From a bacterium (GTDB taxonomy: Bacteria; Acidobacteriota; Thermoanaerobaculia; Thermoanaerobaculales; Sulfomarinibacteraceae), in contig JAAESQ010000276.1 in NCBI GenBank assembly GCA_024229275.1, forward strand, positions 1-46,330: a stretch of DNA of 46,330 nucleotides. The letters are read 5' to 3'. The notes beneath the pieces are model-generated. The model was given only the letters and a program-made list of their open reading frames with translations. It was not told the origin of the DNA and searched no databases. Positions 26,380-35,179 of this stretch are shown here, piece by piece. The stretch's first letter is position 1, and each line of letters opens with the position of its first letter. The position numbers and the translations under genes are program-made.

Positions 26380-29300
26380 TCACTTTGCGAATCGTGAGTA
26401 GATTGCAGGCAGCACGAGAAGGGTCAGGAGCGTCGTCGTGAACACCCCTCCAATGACGACGGTGGCGAGGGGGCGTTGGACCTCAGCTCCTACGCCCATT
26501 GAGATGGCCATCGGAAAGAATCCTACGGCGTCAGTGATCGCTGTTGCCAGAACCGGGCGGAGGCGCTGCTTCGCTGCCGTTGGCACAGCCTCGAGAAGTG
26601 GCATGCCTCGGTTCTGGACAGTACGGATCGCCGAAACCAGCACCTGCCCGTTCAACACGGCGATGCCGGAGAGCGCAATGAATCCGATCGCCGCACTGAC
26701 ACTGAACGGCATGTCTCGGATCCAGAGCGCGAACACTCCGCCGATCACCGCAAAAGGAATGGCCGTGTAAATAATCAGGACGTCGCGTAGGTTCTTGAGG
26801 CTGAGGTACAACAGCAAGAAGACGAGCGCGAGCGTGATCGGGACGACGACTGCAAACCGCAGTTTCGAGCGCTGGAGGTGCTCGAACTGACCACCCCACT
26901 CGATGACATAACCTTCCGGCAGAATGAGGTCGCGGTCCATTCGAATCCGCGCTTCGTCAACGAACGACGCTACGTCGCGGCCCCGCACGTTGCACTGAAC
27001 CTTGATGAGTCGACGTCCCCACTCTCGGTTGATCGTGGCGGGGCCTTCGGTCTCCTCCACTTGGGCCAGTGACCGCAGGGGCAAAAGTACCCCAGCGCTG
27101 GTCGGTATTGCGGTATCGGCTAGGGCGTCGACATCTGAGCGCAGCTCATCCGGAAGACGCACGACTAACGGGAAGCGCCGCTGGCCTTCGATGATCTCGC
27201 CGACCGGACGAACACCGACCGCCTCGATGAAATCCAGCACTTCACGACCCGGGATGCCGTGGCGACCCAATTGATCCTGCTTGAGGTGGATCTCGAGGGT
27301 TGGCTGTCCTGTGATCTGCTCACCGGCTACATCGGCTGCGCCCTCGATGGTCAGGAGGATCTCTTGAACCCGATCACTCAAGCGCCTCAGCTGGTCAAAA
27401 TCATCCCCGACAATCTTGATCCCGACATCGGAACGAATCCCCGAAACCATTTCGTTGAGGCGCATCTCAATCGGTTGGGTAAACACCATATTGACGGCAG
27501 GAAGATCATCCAGCTCCTCCTGCATCGCCTGCACGAGATCGGCATGGGATCGCGCGCGCTTCCACTCGTGCCGTGGATTCAGGGCGATGAAGATGTCAGT
27601 CAGCTCGATCCCCATGGGATCCGTTGCGACCTCAGCCGTTCCGATGCGACTCCAGATGTGTCGAATCTCGTCTGGGAACTCATCCAGCAGGAGCTGTTCG
27701 ATTCGCGTGTTGTAAGCGGCAGCCTCATCGATTGAGACACCCGCGAGGCGAATCGTGTTGATGACAATCGAACCCTCGGTGAGCTTCGGCACAAACTCTC
27801 CACCGAGCCGGCTCGCGGTGACGGCCGTTATCGCGAGCAGAGCAGCCAGCAGCCCATAGAGCCATCTGTGCCGGCGCAGGGTTATGGAGAGCACAGCTCC
27901 GTAGGCTCGTTGGAGTACCCGTGAACCACGGCCCTCGTTATCTCGGAAGTTTCGCGGCAAGAAGTAGAACGACAAAACAGGAGACAACGTGATGGCTACT
28001 AGCAACGCTCCAACCATCGCAAAGATGAAAGTCAGGGCCATTGGCCTGAACATTTTCCCCTCAATTCCTTGCAGGGTCAGGATCGGAAAGAACACGACGA
28101 GGATGATCCCCATGCCGAATACGATCGGGCGCAGGACCTCCTTGCTTGATTCGACGATGCTCTCGAGGCGCTCGGACGTGCGTAGCGGCCGGCCGAGCAG
28201 TCGCTGCTGCTCGGCTAGCGAGCGCATGTTGTTTTCTGTCATCACGACAGAGCCATCGACGATGATGCCGAAGTCAATCGCGCCAAGGCTCAACAGGCTC
28301 GCGGCGATGGCGAGTTCATACATACCCAAGACAGCAAAGACCATGGCCAGAGGAATCGCCGAGGCCACGATCAAGCCTGCGCGGAGCCTACCGAGCATGA
28401 CAAAGAGAACCGCGATGACGAGCACGGCCCCGGCAACAAGATTGTGGGTAACCGTGTCGAGCACTGCCCGCACCAACTCACTGCGATCGTAGACGGTCGT
28501 GAGCACAACATCGTCAGGAAGTGAGGCGCGAACCGACTCCAGGCGCAGTCTCAGATTCTTCGTCACCTCCTTGCTGTTCTCACCCATCAGCATGAAACCG
28601 AGGCCCAAAACGACCTCGCCTTGACCCTCGGCCGTCACAGCACCCCTTCGGATCGCATGCCCGAGCGAGACCTCAGCCACGTCCCGGACCCGGACCGGAA
28701 TCCCCGCGCTGGCCTTGAGCACGATATCGCCAATCTCATCCAGAGTGCTGACGCGACCCACGCCGTGCACGAGGAGGGATTCACCCGATCGAACAACCTG
28801 ACCACCGCCAACGTTTTGGTTGTTCTGTTCGAGCGCCGTAAAGACCTGGCCAATCGAGAGGTCGTATTTGACGAGCGATTCCGGGTTGACGATGACGTGA
28901 TACTGTCGCTCGAATCCGCCCCAGGAGTTGATTTCGGCAACCCCAGCAACCTTTCGCAACTCTGGCTTGACCACCCAATCATGAAGAGTCCGCAGCTCAT
29001 CGAGGGTGCGGTTCGGACTGGTCGAACTCAGGGTGTAGTGGAACACCTCGCCCAATCCTGTTGCTATGGGCCCCAGAGTCGGTCGTTCAATGCCGGCAGG
29101 CAAGGTGACGCTTCCTATACGCTCCATGAGAAGCTGCCTGGCATCGTAGATGTGGGTAGTGTCATCGAAGGTCGCGACGACCTGAGCAAAGCCGAACTTT
29201 GAAGTCGATCTCACATCGACCAGTCCAGGCAGGCCAGCGATGGCAAGCTCGAGTGGCAGGGTTATCTGCTGCTCGATTTCAGCTGGATTCAGAGCAGATG

Positions 29301-29457
29301 CGACAGCATTGATCTGCACCTGGACCGGTGTCGTGTCTGGGAACGCATCGACGGCGGTGTGCAGCATCCTCCACACTCCGAGGCCGATGCAGAGCGTGAA
29401 GAAGACGATGACCAACAGCCGGTTCCTGAAGACGAGGTCGATGATTCTCTCAAACAT
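26380..29457 (-). CDS. Heavy-metal efflux RND pump, CzcA type
   Basis: This 1025-residue protein is the full length of inner-membrane HME-RND pumps. It has a helix at about 12-30, a large periplasmic loop, six helices at about 335-500, a second loop and six more helices to the end. The ion-relay helix reads AIDFGIIVDGSVVMTEN (Asp395, Asp401, Glu408). The paired DFG-DG acidic residues mark the divalent-cation group (Co, Zn, Cd, Ni), whereas Cu/Ag pumps of CusA type lack them. It therefore probably exports a divalent metal using proton flow. It follows the adaptor gene by 17 bases and would form a tripartite pump with it. No outer-membrane channel gene is in the window, so that part must come from elsewhere. 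Confidence 0.94.
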   Translation of the reverse strand: MFERIIDLVFRNRLLVIVFFTLCIGLGVWRMLHTAVDAFPDTTPVQVQINAVASALNPAEIEQQITLPLELAIAGLPGLVDVRSTSKFGFAQVVATFDDTTHIYDARQLLMERIGSVTLPAGIERPTLGPIATGLGEVFHYTLSSTSPNRTLDELRTLHDWVVKPELRKVAGVAEINSWGGFERQYHVIVNPESLVKYDLSIGQVFTALEQNNQNVGGGQVVRSGESLLVHGVGRVSTLDEIGDIVLKASAGIPVRVRDVAEVSLGHAIRRGAVTAEGQGEVVLGLGFMLMGENSKEVTKNLRLRLESVRASLPDDVVLTTVYDRSELVRAVLDTVTHNLVAGAVLVIAVLFVMLGRLRAGLIVASAIPLAMVFAVLGMYELAIAASLLSLGAIDFGIIVDGSVVMTENNMRSLAEQQRLLGRPLRTSERLESIVESSKEVLRPIVFGMGIILVVFFPILTLQGIEGKMFRPMALTFIFAMVGALLVAITLSPVLSFYFLPRNFRDNEGRGSRVLQRAYGAVLSITLRRHRWLYGLLAALLAITAVTASRLGGEFVPKLTEGSIVINTIRLAGVSIDEAAAYNTRIEQLLLDEFPDEIRHIWSRIGTAEVATDPMGIELTDIFIALNPRHEWKRARSHADLVQAMQEELDDLPAVNMVFTQPIEMRLNEMVSGIRSDVGIKIVGDDFDQLRRLSDRVQEILLTIEGAADVAGEQITGQPTLEIHLKQDQLGRHGIPGREVLDFIEAVGVRPVGEIIEGQRRFPLVVRLPDELRSDVDALADTAIPTSAGVLLPLRSLAQVEETEGPATINREWGRRLIKVQCNVRGRDVASFVDEARIRMDRDLILPEGYVIEWGGQFEHLQRSKLRFAVVVPITLALVFLLLYLSLKNLRDVLIIYTAIPFAVIGGVFALWIRDMPFSVSAAIGFIALSGIAVLNGQVLVSAIRTVQNRGMPLLEAVPTAAKQRLRPVLATAITDAVGFFPMAISMGVGAEVQRPLATVVIGGVFTTTLLTLLVLPAIYSRFAK

Positions 29458-29474
29458 GGATGACCCCGTCGCGC

Positions 29475-31025
29475 CTATTCGTCAACACAGCCGGCGCCGA
29501 GCCTGGACTTGAGGAACTCGGACTTGAGGGTGAAGCTATGAGTCACGACGATTTCGTCCTCCGGATCGAGTCCGGCAACGACCGCCACGGTGCCATCACC
29601 TCTGCCACCCAGGACAACCCTGCGAAGCTCAAAAAGGTCATCGGCTAAAAAGGCGAACACAAAGGGGAGTCCGTCGATGTGCTGCACGGCGCCGGCCGGT
29701 ACATATAGGTCATCTGAGCCACTTCCCGTACTCAGGTGGGCCTGACCAAACATGCCATGTCTCAACAGTCGAACGGGGTTGGGAACCAAGGCCCGGCCTT
29801 TGATCATGCGGCTCTCCTCGTCAACGCTCGAGCCGATCCACGTCAGCCGGCCGGAGACCTCCAACCCCGATTGCGCATCGAATGTCGCGACCAAGGGTTG
29901 ACCGACGGAGATCAAAAAGACCTCGTCCTCAGGTATGGAGAGATCGAGCCACATTGACGACAGGTCTGCAATCTTGAACAACGCATCGCCTGGTGCTGCA
30001 ACCTCACCCGAGACGGCATGGCGTTCGACGATGGTCCCGGAAAACGGGGCGAGAATCTCGAGTGCAGAAGACGCAGAACCCGAGTGTTCCATAAGCAGAA
30101 TGGCCCGTTCCTTGAGCCCAAAATTCAAGAGCTGCTGTCGCGCCACAGCGGTTCTATTCTTGGCGATCTCGTACTCGACGCTGGCCTGTTCGTAGTCTTG
30201 CCGAGCAGAGACTCTCTGCGCCACAAGCCCTTGCTCACGTTCGAGGGTCGTGAGCTTGAAGGCCTCTTCAACACGCGCAGAGAGGTACTCACCCTTGACT
30301 CGGGCGATCACTGGGGAGCTCAAGGTCGCCAGATGATCACCTTTGGAGACCGACTGACCGACATCGGCCATGACCTGGAGGACTACTCCCCCGGCAAGTG
30401 GTGTCACACGGGCAAAGTGGTTCTGATCATAGGTAACCCTGGCCAGGACCTCGGCGTCGGAGAGATTGCCGGCCATCACCGGTCTGGCGGTCTCCACGCC
30501 GGCCTTGTCTGCGGATCTGGCCGACTCGAAGCGGATTTTGAGACCTGAGCCAGGCTCCAAGTCCGCTGCCAGCTCCGGGTGGCAGATACCGCAGACCCGC
30601 TCCGGAACCTCATGTTCCTGGCACTCGAGTTCAGCGCTCGCTGCCGTCACGTTCGGCCGCGCAGCGTCGCGAATCTCAGGATGGCACAGGTAGCACTCAT
30701 CCTCGTAGAGATTGTGCTCCCTGCACCAGAGGCGTTCCGGATCCTCAAGCTCTGGATGACAGAGAAAACAGCGGTCCTCATAGCGGTCGTGCTCCCCACA
30801 CCAGAGCCGCCCTGACTCCCGCAGCGTGGGATCACAGATGAAGCACTCGGTCACTGAAAGATCGTGCCGCGAGCAGCGCTCGCCGCGTGCGTCACCTTGC
30901 TCATTGCCAATAGCGGCCCCTTCCACAGCAGTCTCGAGCGGCGGGCCACTTCCACACCCCCAGGCCGCGAGGAACAGGAGGGCGAGGGCCATCGGGACAG
31001 CCTTGATGTGTTGAATCGGTTTCAT
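29475..31025 (-). CDS. Efflux adaptor (CusB/CzcB-like) with four N-terminal Cys/His repeats
   Basis: This 516-residue periplasmic adaptor has a signal with a lipobox-like Cys24 (AAWGC). Residues 51-150 carry four copies of C-xx-H-(6)-C-xx-C: C51/C61/C64, C76/C86/C89, C101/C111/C114 and C135/C145/C148. The last three continue as CHPE. After a linker the usual adaptor modules follow: beta-barrel and lipoyl halves (VLQVMADVGQSVSKGDHLAT and FSGTIVERHAVSGEVAAPGD), a helical hairpin (EQGLVAQRVSARQDYEQAS) and the membrane-proximal domain. The Cys/His repeats are probably metal-capturing sites that hand ions to the pump. Three of them also fit the CxxCH heme-attachment pattern, which sequence alone cannot exclude. 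The start overlaps the stop of the 55-residue gene (ATGA). Confidence 0.92.
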   Translation of the reverse strand: MKPIQHIKAVPMALALLFLAAWGCGSGPPLETAVEGAAIGNEQGDARGERCSRHDLSVTECFICDPTLRESGRLWCGEHDRYEDRCFLCHPELEDPERLWCREHNLYEDECYLCHPEIRDAARPNVTAASAELECQEHEVPERVCGICHPELAADLEPGSGLKIRFESARSADKAGVETARPVMAGNLSDAEVLARVTYDQNHFARVTPLAGGVVLQVMADVGQSVSKGDHLATLSSPVIARVKGEYLSARVEEAFKLTTLEREQGLVAQRVSARQDYEQASVEYEIAKNRTAVARQQLLNFGLKERAILLMEHSGSASSALEILAPFSGTIVERHAVSGEVAAPGDALFKIADLSSMWLDLSIPEDEVFLISVGQPLVATFDAQSGLEVSGRLTWIGSSVDEESRMIKGRALVPNPVRLLRHGMFGQAHLSTGSGSDDLYVPAGAVQHIDGLPFVFAFLADDLFELRRVVLGGRGDGTVAVVAGLDPEDEIVVTHSFTLKSEFLKSRLGAGCVDE

Positions 31026-31189
31026 CGCTGCTCTCCTCCCTGTGATGTGTCAAGCCTGGAGAGTCCGCGGTCGGCAGCCGACCAATTGTGTGGGTCGTGC
31101 GTAACTGATCCTGTGGGCAGAGCAAGTATCAATGAATCCGCAGCTGTACAGACTGCAGCAGCAAGAAGCAAGGGAGTCACAGAAGGCAT
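31022..31189 (-). CDS. 55-residue hydrophobic peptide coupled to the efflux adaptor
   Basis: ATG 31189 is preceded by AGGAG at six bases, and the frame ends in a TGA that overlaps the adaptor start as ATGA. These two signs strongly support translation. The product has a hydrophobic N-terminal half (SVTPLLLAAAVCTAADSLIL) and a short polar tail with a His-rich THDPHNW. It may be a small membrane or exported peptide, or mainly a coupling leader that sets translation of the adaptor. A longer in-frame extension to 31321 has no ribosome binding site. No family is recognised. Confidence 0.68.
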   Translation of the reverse strand: MPSVTPLLLAAAVCTAADSLILALPTGSVTHDPHNWSAADRGLSRLDTSQGGEQR

Positions 31190-31275
31190 TGAGGTCTCCT
31201 GACGATTGAATCGAATGAACCGCAAAGTAGCGGACCGCAGATGCGGACCGCCTGTCGACTCAGTTGTGTGGAGAC

Positions 31276-31698
31276 CTAGGTCAGAAGGACGACGGTGGAG
31301 AGGGAAAAGAGTGACTGCCAATGCTGGTCCATATGATTCGCATGGACCACGAAGTCGAAATCGCTCCTGCCATCACAGGTTGACGCGAACGTGCGCCCAT
31401 CGGCGTTGATATCGGTACTGGAGAGCTGGGGAGTTTTTGGCTTGAGAGGGGGCACACTGAGCGGCACGTCCACACAATAGCTGCATGAGGAGCTTGAGGG
31501 TGCTAACCCAGCTGGAAGGTTCTCGTTGTTGGAGTCAGTCACAGCACAGCAGTTACAATCTAACGGCTCGACCTCAACATCACAATCAGCGCCGACACAG
31601 ACAACAGCACTACCGAGCTGAGCTACATTGCCCAGCACAAGCACTGCCGCCAGCAGGCAAACCTTTGCGGTCATTGGGCGTCGAGGTCGAATCTTCAT
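31276..31698 (-). CDS. Secreted Cys-rich protein of the metal efflux operon
   Basis: This 140-residue protein has a signal peptide ending near GSAVV (about residue 32). The mature start is Cys-rich (VVCVGADCDVEVEPLDCNCC, then SSCSYCVDVP), with eight cysteines within about 42 residues. A conserved-looking end, SLFSLSTVVLLT, follows a His-bearing segment HANHMDQHW. Small proteins with this layout occur at the head of cation-efflux operons, so a periplasmic metal sensor or buffer is likely. This is inferred from context and Cys content. ATG 31698 has only a weak ribosome binding site; ATG 31674 is an alternative. It is the probable first gene of the operon. Confidence 0.7.
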   Translation of the reverse strand: MKIRPRRPMTAKVCLLAAVLVLGNVAQLGSAVVCVGADCDVEVEPLDCNCCAVTDSNNENLPAGLAPSSSSCSYCVDVPLSVPPLKPKTPQLSSTDINADGRTFASTCDGRSDFDFVVHANHMDQHWQSLFSLSTVVLLT

Positions 31699-31772
31699 TG
31701 TTCACCGGTGCGTGGTCGAGCATTCGTAGAGTCCACGCAGGCTCTACAGACAACTTCCAGGATAACGGATCT

Positions 31773-31806
31773 GTTCCCCTAAAGGTGCTGGGCACCTTTA
31801 GGGAAC
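31773..31806. repeat. REP-like palindrome, extended copy 3
   Basis: GTTCCCCTAAAGGTGC pairs with GCACCTTTAGGGAAC around a TGG loop, a 15-bp stem with one bulged C. The core is the GGTGC-GCACC family motif. It lies between the DUF3024 pair (ending 31890) and the metal operon start (31698), both on the minus strand. There is no T-tract, so classic termination is doubtful. Confidence 0.75.
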
Positions 31807-31889
31807 CTAAAATGTCAAAGGGACCGGCTTGCTTTCGAGCGGCTGAATGAAGGCTGAGATGTCAGAGTCGACAAACTTAACAGTCTCTA

Positions 31890-32231
31890 CTAGACGTTTC
31901 TGATCTTGCGGGCGAGTTCAGCTTGAGATGCTGCGGTTTCTCGAATAGATACGGGGACCTCCGAAGCTTCAACAATCTCATCGGCCAAGGCGAGGCCGAC
32001 CAGCATCATGGCGTCGAGGTCCGTGTACTTCTTCCAGAGTTCTCTGGCACCGCCATTGTGGTACTTGTGTACCAGCTCATTCAGATCCCAGCAGCTGATC
32101 TCACCACTCTTCCACTGGTTGAAACCACCTGCGAGTGCCTCCAGCAGGACCGAGATCTCGCGGTCATATGCCAGTGCAGCCAGAGTGCGGAAGTGTTTCT
32201 TCTGCTTCTTCGTGAGTTCCACTGGTCTCAC
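31890..32231 (-). CDS. Conserved hypothetical protein paired with DUF3024
   Basis: This 113-residue cytoplasmic protein is helical and charged, with LTKKQKKHFRTLAALAYDRE, SGEISCWDLNELVHKYHNGG and ARELWKKY. I recognise the layout as a partner often found next to DUF3024 proteins, but no activity is known. It starts at GTG 32231, close behind a GGGAGGG box; GTG 32222 may be better spaced. The gene follows the DUF3024 gene by 14 bases, so they form an operon. A toxin-antitoxin-like role is possible from size and pairing, but no toxin motif is visible. Confidence 0.65.
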   Translation of the reverse strand: MRPVELTKKQKKHFRTLAALAYDREISVLLEALAGGFNQWKSGEISCWDLNELVHKYHNGGARELWKKYTDLDAMMLVGLALADEIVEASEVPVSIRETAASQAELARKIRNV

Positions 32232-32245
32232 CCCTCCCGTTCTGG

Positions 32246-32593
32246 CTAGCCAAAGAAGGTTCCGTGAGGATCTCGCTTGACCTCCTCAAGCGCCTCCCGA
32301 AACCGGGCCGTGCCAGGGAACCAATCGCAGGGAAGCCATCTACCGTTTGCCCGCTGCCAGCGTAAGAGCCACACATTGTCCTCTGGGTCGTACCGAAATC
32401 TAGCAACCGTGACCTGCGTCCACTCGCCCTTCGACCCGTCCCAAGGCGGCCTTTCTTCAAAGAGAGTGATGTCGTTGCCTCGGATGGAGAAGGTGTAGCG
32501 CAACTGATCGCGAACCTCGAGTGGAACAAAGGTCTCACAGAACAGTCTCAAGTCACGCTCGGCCTCAGCTCGTTTGATCTCCAAAATAGCCAT
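32246..32593 (-). CDS. DUF3024 family protein
   Basis: This 115-residue protein matches the DUF3024 pattern: an N-terminal helix with VRDQLRYTFSIRGNDITLFE, PVAKFRY-like VARFRYDPEDNVWLLRWQRA and a final NGRWLPCDW block. The beta-rich core looks like a small binding domain. The start at 32593 has an AGGAT box. No enzymatic residues stand out. It is upstream of, and probably co-transcribed with, the 113-residue gene. Confidence 0.75.
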   Translation of the reverse strand: MAILEIKRAEAERDLRLFCETFVPLEVRDQLRYTFSIRGNDITLFEERPPWDGSKGEWTQVTVARFRYDPEDNVWLLRWQRANGRWLPCDWFPGTARFREALEEVKRDPHGTFFG

Positions 32594-32723
32594 GTATCGA
32601 TCCTAGCAAACGTCCACCAACTGACTGCTTATTCCATGGATCTTGGGACTTCGGAACTTGGCACAGATGCGATGCATCACGCGGGCAAGGCGAGACGAAA
32701 GCCGACATCTTTATGGCACCCGG

Positions 32724-34367
32724 TCACTTCTTGAGAATCGTGACAGTAATCCCGAGCTCGAAACCGTTGAAGTTCTCGCGGCCCCCGTAGGGCTGGGAGA
32801 AGTTGGCCATGATGTTGTATCCAGCGTAGACGCCTAGCATTCCTCCGTGGCCAAGATGGACGTCCAGTCCTCCACCGACCTGCCCCCCAATGGTCGCCCT
32901 GGTCCCTGACACCCTGTTCGCATCAGGGCCGTAGGTGACTCCGTCCCCGGTGGTGGCGTACAACCCAGCGGTGCCAGACACGAAGGGTTTCAGTTTGGGC
33001 GAGTGCACGGAGAAATCGTGTCTAAGACCAGACAGTACTGACCACACAACACCCGATCGGGTGCCCAATGGCTCAGAGACATCACCAGTCTCGAGTATGG
33101 AGAAGTTGATCAGGAATGCGAGATCCTCGCGAAACCAGTGGATGTAACCTACACCGAAGCTGATATCGACCCCAAAGCTGCTTCTACTGCCGCCGCCTTC
33201 TGCTGCTTCGAACATCGGAACGCCAAGTCTGAGGAGTAGTCCGTGGCGATTCTCAAGCTGACCCAGCGCGGGCATCTTGGCCGTTCCACCCCGGCTCGTC
33301 CCAGCCTCAAGCACTGTTGGTGTGAAGTTATCGGCAGTCAAGATGACGTGCTGATCCTCTTTGAGGATCGCTTCGGCCAGCAGCGAATCCACCTCGCGAT
33401 CACAGCGAACTTCGTACTTCCCCGGTTCGAGCCCGAGGTTGACACTGCGTCCGGCAGTCTTGCGCAGCTCCACCACGAGCTGATCCTGAGAGTTTCGAAC
33501 AAAGCAGCGACCATCCAGATCTTCGCCGAGCACCAAGCGGGCCGACATTCCGCGCAAATCCGTCATCACGACGTCGCCGGTACCTGTCATATTGATGTCG
33601 TAGGCAGGATGCTGAGCTCCGGAGCGCGTCTCTGCAGTGCGACCCAGCGTCTCATTGAAGGCAAATTGGTACGCCTCGTTCAACGTCACTTTACCCTCTC
33701 CCGACATGTCCGCCGCGCCACGAAGACCCGACACCAAGTAGTGCGTGAAAAAGGAGGCGCCGATGCGATCTGATTCCTGTGCCCCCTCGTCTTCTGAGCT
33801 GGACGTGAGAAAGGCATATCCCTGCATATCCGAGGAGGCATCGACGAGGAATGCCTGGCGCGTGCGCCCACCCTTGATCCGTGTGATGGCGCCGGAGGCG
33901 CAGGCATCCAGTACTGCGATACGGACGTCGGCAGGAATCTCGTCCAAGCGCCGTCGTAGGCTGAGATACGAGTATCGGTCTTCGGCCAGCAGTAGTCCCT
34001 TTTCATCAGCGTGCCCCGAGTAGTACACCACCACTTCGGTTCGACGGGGGCCGGGGGTCGAACGCTCGGATGGAGCCACCATGTCCCGCAGTTCGTCCAA
34101 CGCGTCTTCGAGTTCACCGAGGCTTGGCTGCTCCAAGAGTAGGTAATCGGACGGCTCGACGCCTCCCAGGTCCACGAGAACACTGGCGAAGCTCTGCGCG
34201 TCAGAAACCGCGTACTTAAGGACGGCACGGTCAGAACCGCCGAAGTTAGCCCCAGCGATGAGAGCATACCGGCGCACCCCTTCCGACGCGACATCCTCGC
34301 CGCCACCGAATACAGATATTGGAAGCGCGATCACAAAGCACAGGAGCAGACGTGATGGACCTTTCAT
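32724..34367 (-). CDS. Secreted caspase-like protease (C14) with C-terminal beta-barrel-like region
   Basis: This 547-residue protein has a short signal peptide (to about residue 20). The caspase-hemoglobinase domain spans about 31-270: RYALIAGANFGG at the first strand, catalytic His119 in VVVYYSGHADEKG and catalytic Cys156 in AVLDACASGA. Thus it is an active-looking clan CD cysteine protease, with metacaspase/orthocaspase-like specificity for basic or other P1 residues unknown. A linker of about 110 residues has a PEGA-like beta segment (LGLEPGKYEVRCD). From about 385 to the end, alternating hydrophobic strands rich in Gly and aromatics (FGVDISFGVGYIHWF, GGGLDVHLGHGGMLGVYAGY, FELGITVTILKK) look like an outer-membrane beta-barrel. 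It is the last gene of the ECF/anti-sigma operon, with an ATGA overlap and an AGGAAG box. Confidence 0.86.
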   Translation of the reverse strand: MKGPSRLLLCFVIALPISVFGGGEDVASEGVRRYALIAGANFGGSDRAVLKYAVSDAQSFASVLVDLGGVEPSDYLLLEQPSLGELEDALDELRDMVAPSERSTPGPRRTEVVVYYSGHADEKGLLLAEDRYSYLSLRRRLDEIPADVRIAVLDACASGAITRIKGGRTRQAFLVDASSDMQGYAFLTSSSEDEGAQESDRIGASFFTHYLVSGLRGAADMSGEGKVTLNEAYQFAFNETLGRTAETRSGAQHPAYDINMTGTGDVVMTDLRGMSARLVLGEDLDGRCFVRNSQDQLVVELRKTAGRSVNLGLEPGKYEVRCDREVDSLLAEAILKEDQHVILTADNFTPTVLEAGTSRGGTAKMPALGQLENRHGLLLRLGVPMFEAAEGGGSRSSFGVDISFGVGYIHWFREDLAFLINFSILETGDVSEPLGTRSGVVWSVLSGLRHDFSVHSPKLKPFVSGTAGLYATTGDGVTYGPDANRVSGTRATIGGQVGGGLDVHLGHGGMLGVYAGYNIMANFSQPYGGRENFNGFELGITVTILKK

Positions 34368-35179
34368 TGTTGTCTTCCTTTCAAGAGCGAGAACACGTGT
34401 TGATTCAGATCTTTATGAAGAGCCAGCTTGCTGTGGTCGGAGTTGGGTTCGCTGCCTAAAGATTGCACCGCTTGCAGCACAACAGAAACCTCAAATGGCC
34501 TGTCTGAGGTTACGAAATAGAAGCGCTCGAAAGCGGGCGCATCATCGAGTTCATACGCAAAGTTGAGCAGGACCATGCCCGAGTCGAGCTGATCGGCGTG
34601 CTTACCCTGACGTGGATAGTGAAGCGTCACCACGCCACGGCCGTCGAGCGAAACGATGACGCCATAAGGGCGGCCCGCAGCCTGGTAGCCGATGCGGATC
34701 AAGTCACCATCAATAGCGTTGGCGCCGTCATGGAGATGCTCACTCCCGGCAGCGGTCTTTCTGAAGAGGACCAGTTCGGGCTGTAGGCCTTTGATTCGGA
34801 TCGAGTCTTCTTCGCTTTCTGCCACTCTCGGAGATTCCTGTACCAGTGGTGCCCGAGGCAGGATGACGACGACCAAGATGGCTGCAGTCAAGAGTGCAGG
34901 GGCGACCCAGAGTCTGATCCGGAGCGGATTCCTCATCGGTGGAGGCTGATGAGTGTGCCCTTCAAGCCGGCCTCGGATTCCGGCTACGGTCAACCTCGCG
35001 GGGTGCCGCTCGAGAAGCTCTTGATCGGAGCTTTCTAGTTTCTTCAGTCTTCCCTGCAGCTCTTCATCCTCAATCAGCCGGTGCTTCAGCACCGTCATCC
35101 TCGTTTCCGAGAGCTCACCCAGGCGGTAGCGCTCCAGCTCGAAATCGCTGAACAACGCACTCGTCAACGGCCGCTTCAT
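34364..35179 (-). CDS. Single-pass membrane anti-sigma-like protein with DUF4384-like domain
   Basis: This 271-residue protein has a cytoplasmic N-terminal part of about 85 residues (FELERYRLGELSETRM, then LKHRLIEDEELQGRLKKLES), one membrane helix (about 90-107) and a periplasmic domain of about 160 residues. The early ERYRLGEL block is typical of anti-sigma N-termini in such operons, although the zinc-binding HxxxCxxC is absent. The periplasmic part (GRPYGVIVSLDGRGVVTLHY) resembles DUF4384, a domain often found with bacterial caspases. Position directly after the sigma gene with ATGA overlaps at both ends supports an anti-sigma role. A signal in the periplasm would release the sigma factor. 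The caspase itself might process it, which is speculative. Confidence 0.75.
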   Translation of the reverse strand: MKRPLTSALFSDFELERYRLGELSETRMTVLKHRLIEDEELQGRLKKLESSDQELLERHPARLTVAGIRGRLEGHTHQPPPMRNPLRIRLWVAPALLTAAILVVVILPRAPLVQESPRVAESEEDSIRIKGLQPELVLFRKTAAGSEHLHDGANAIDGDLIRIGYQAAGRPYGVIVSLDGRGVVTLHYPRQGKHADQLDSGMVLLNFAYELDDAPAFERFYFVTSDRPFEVSVVLQAVQSLGSEPNSDHSKLALHKDLNQHVFSLLKGRQQ

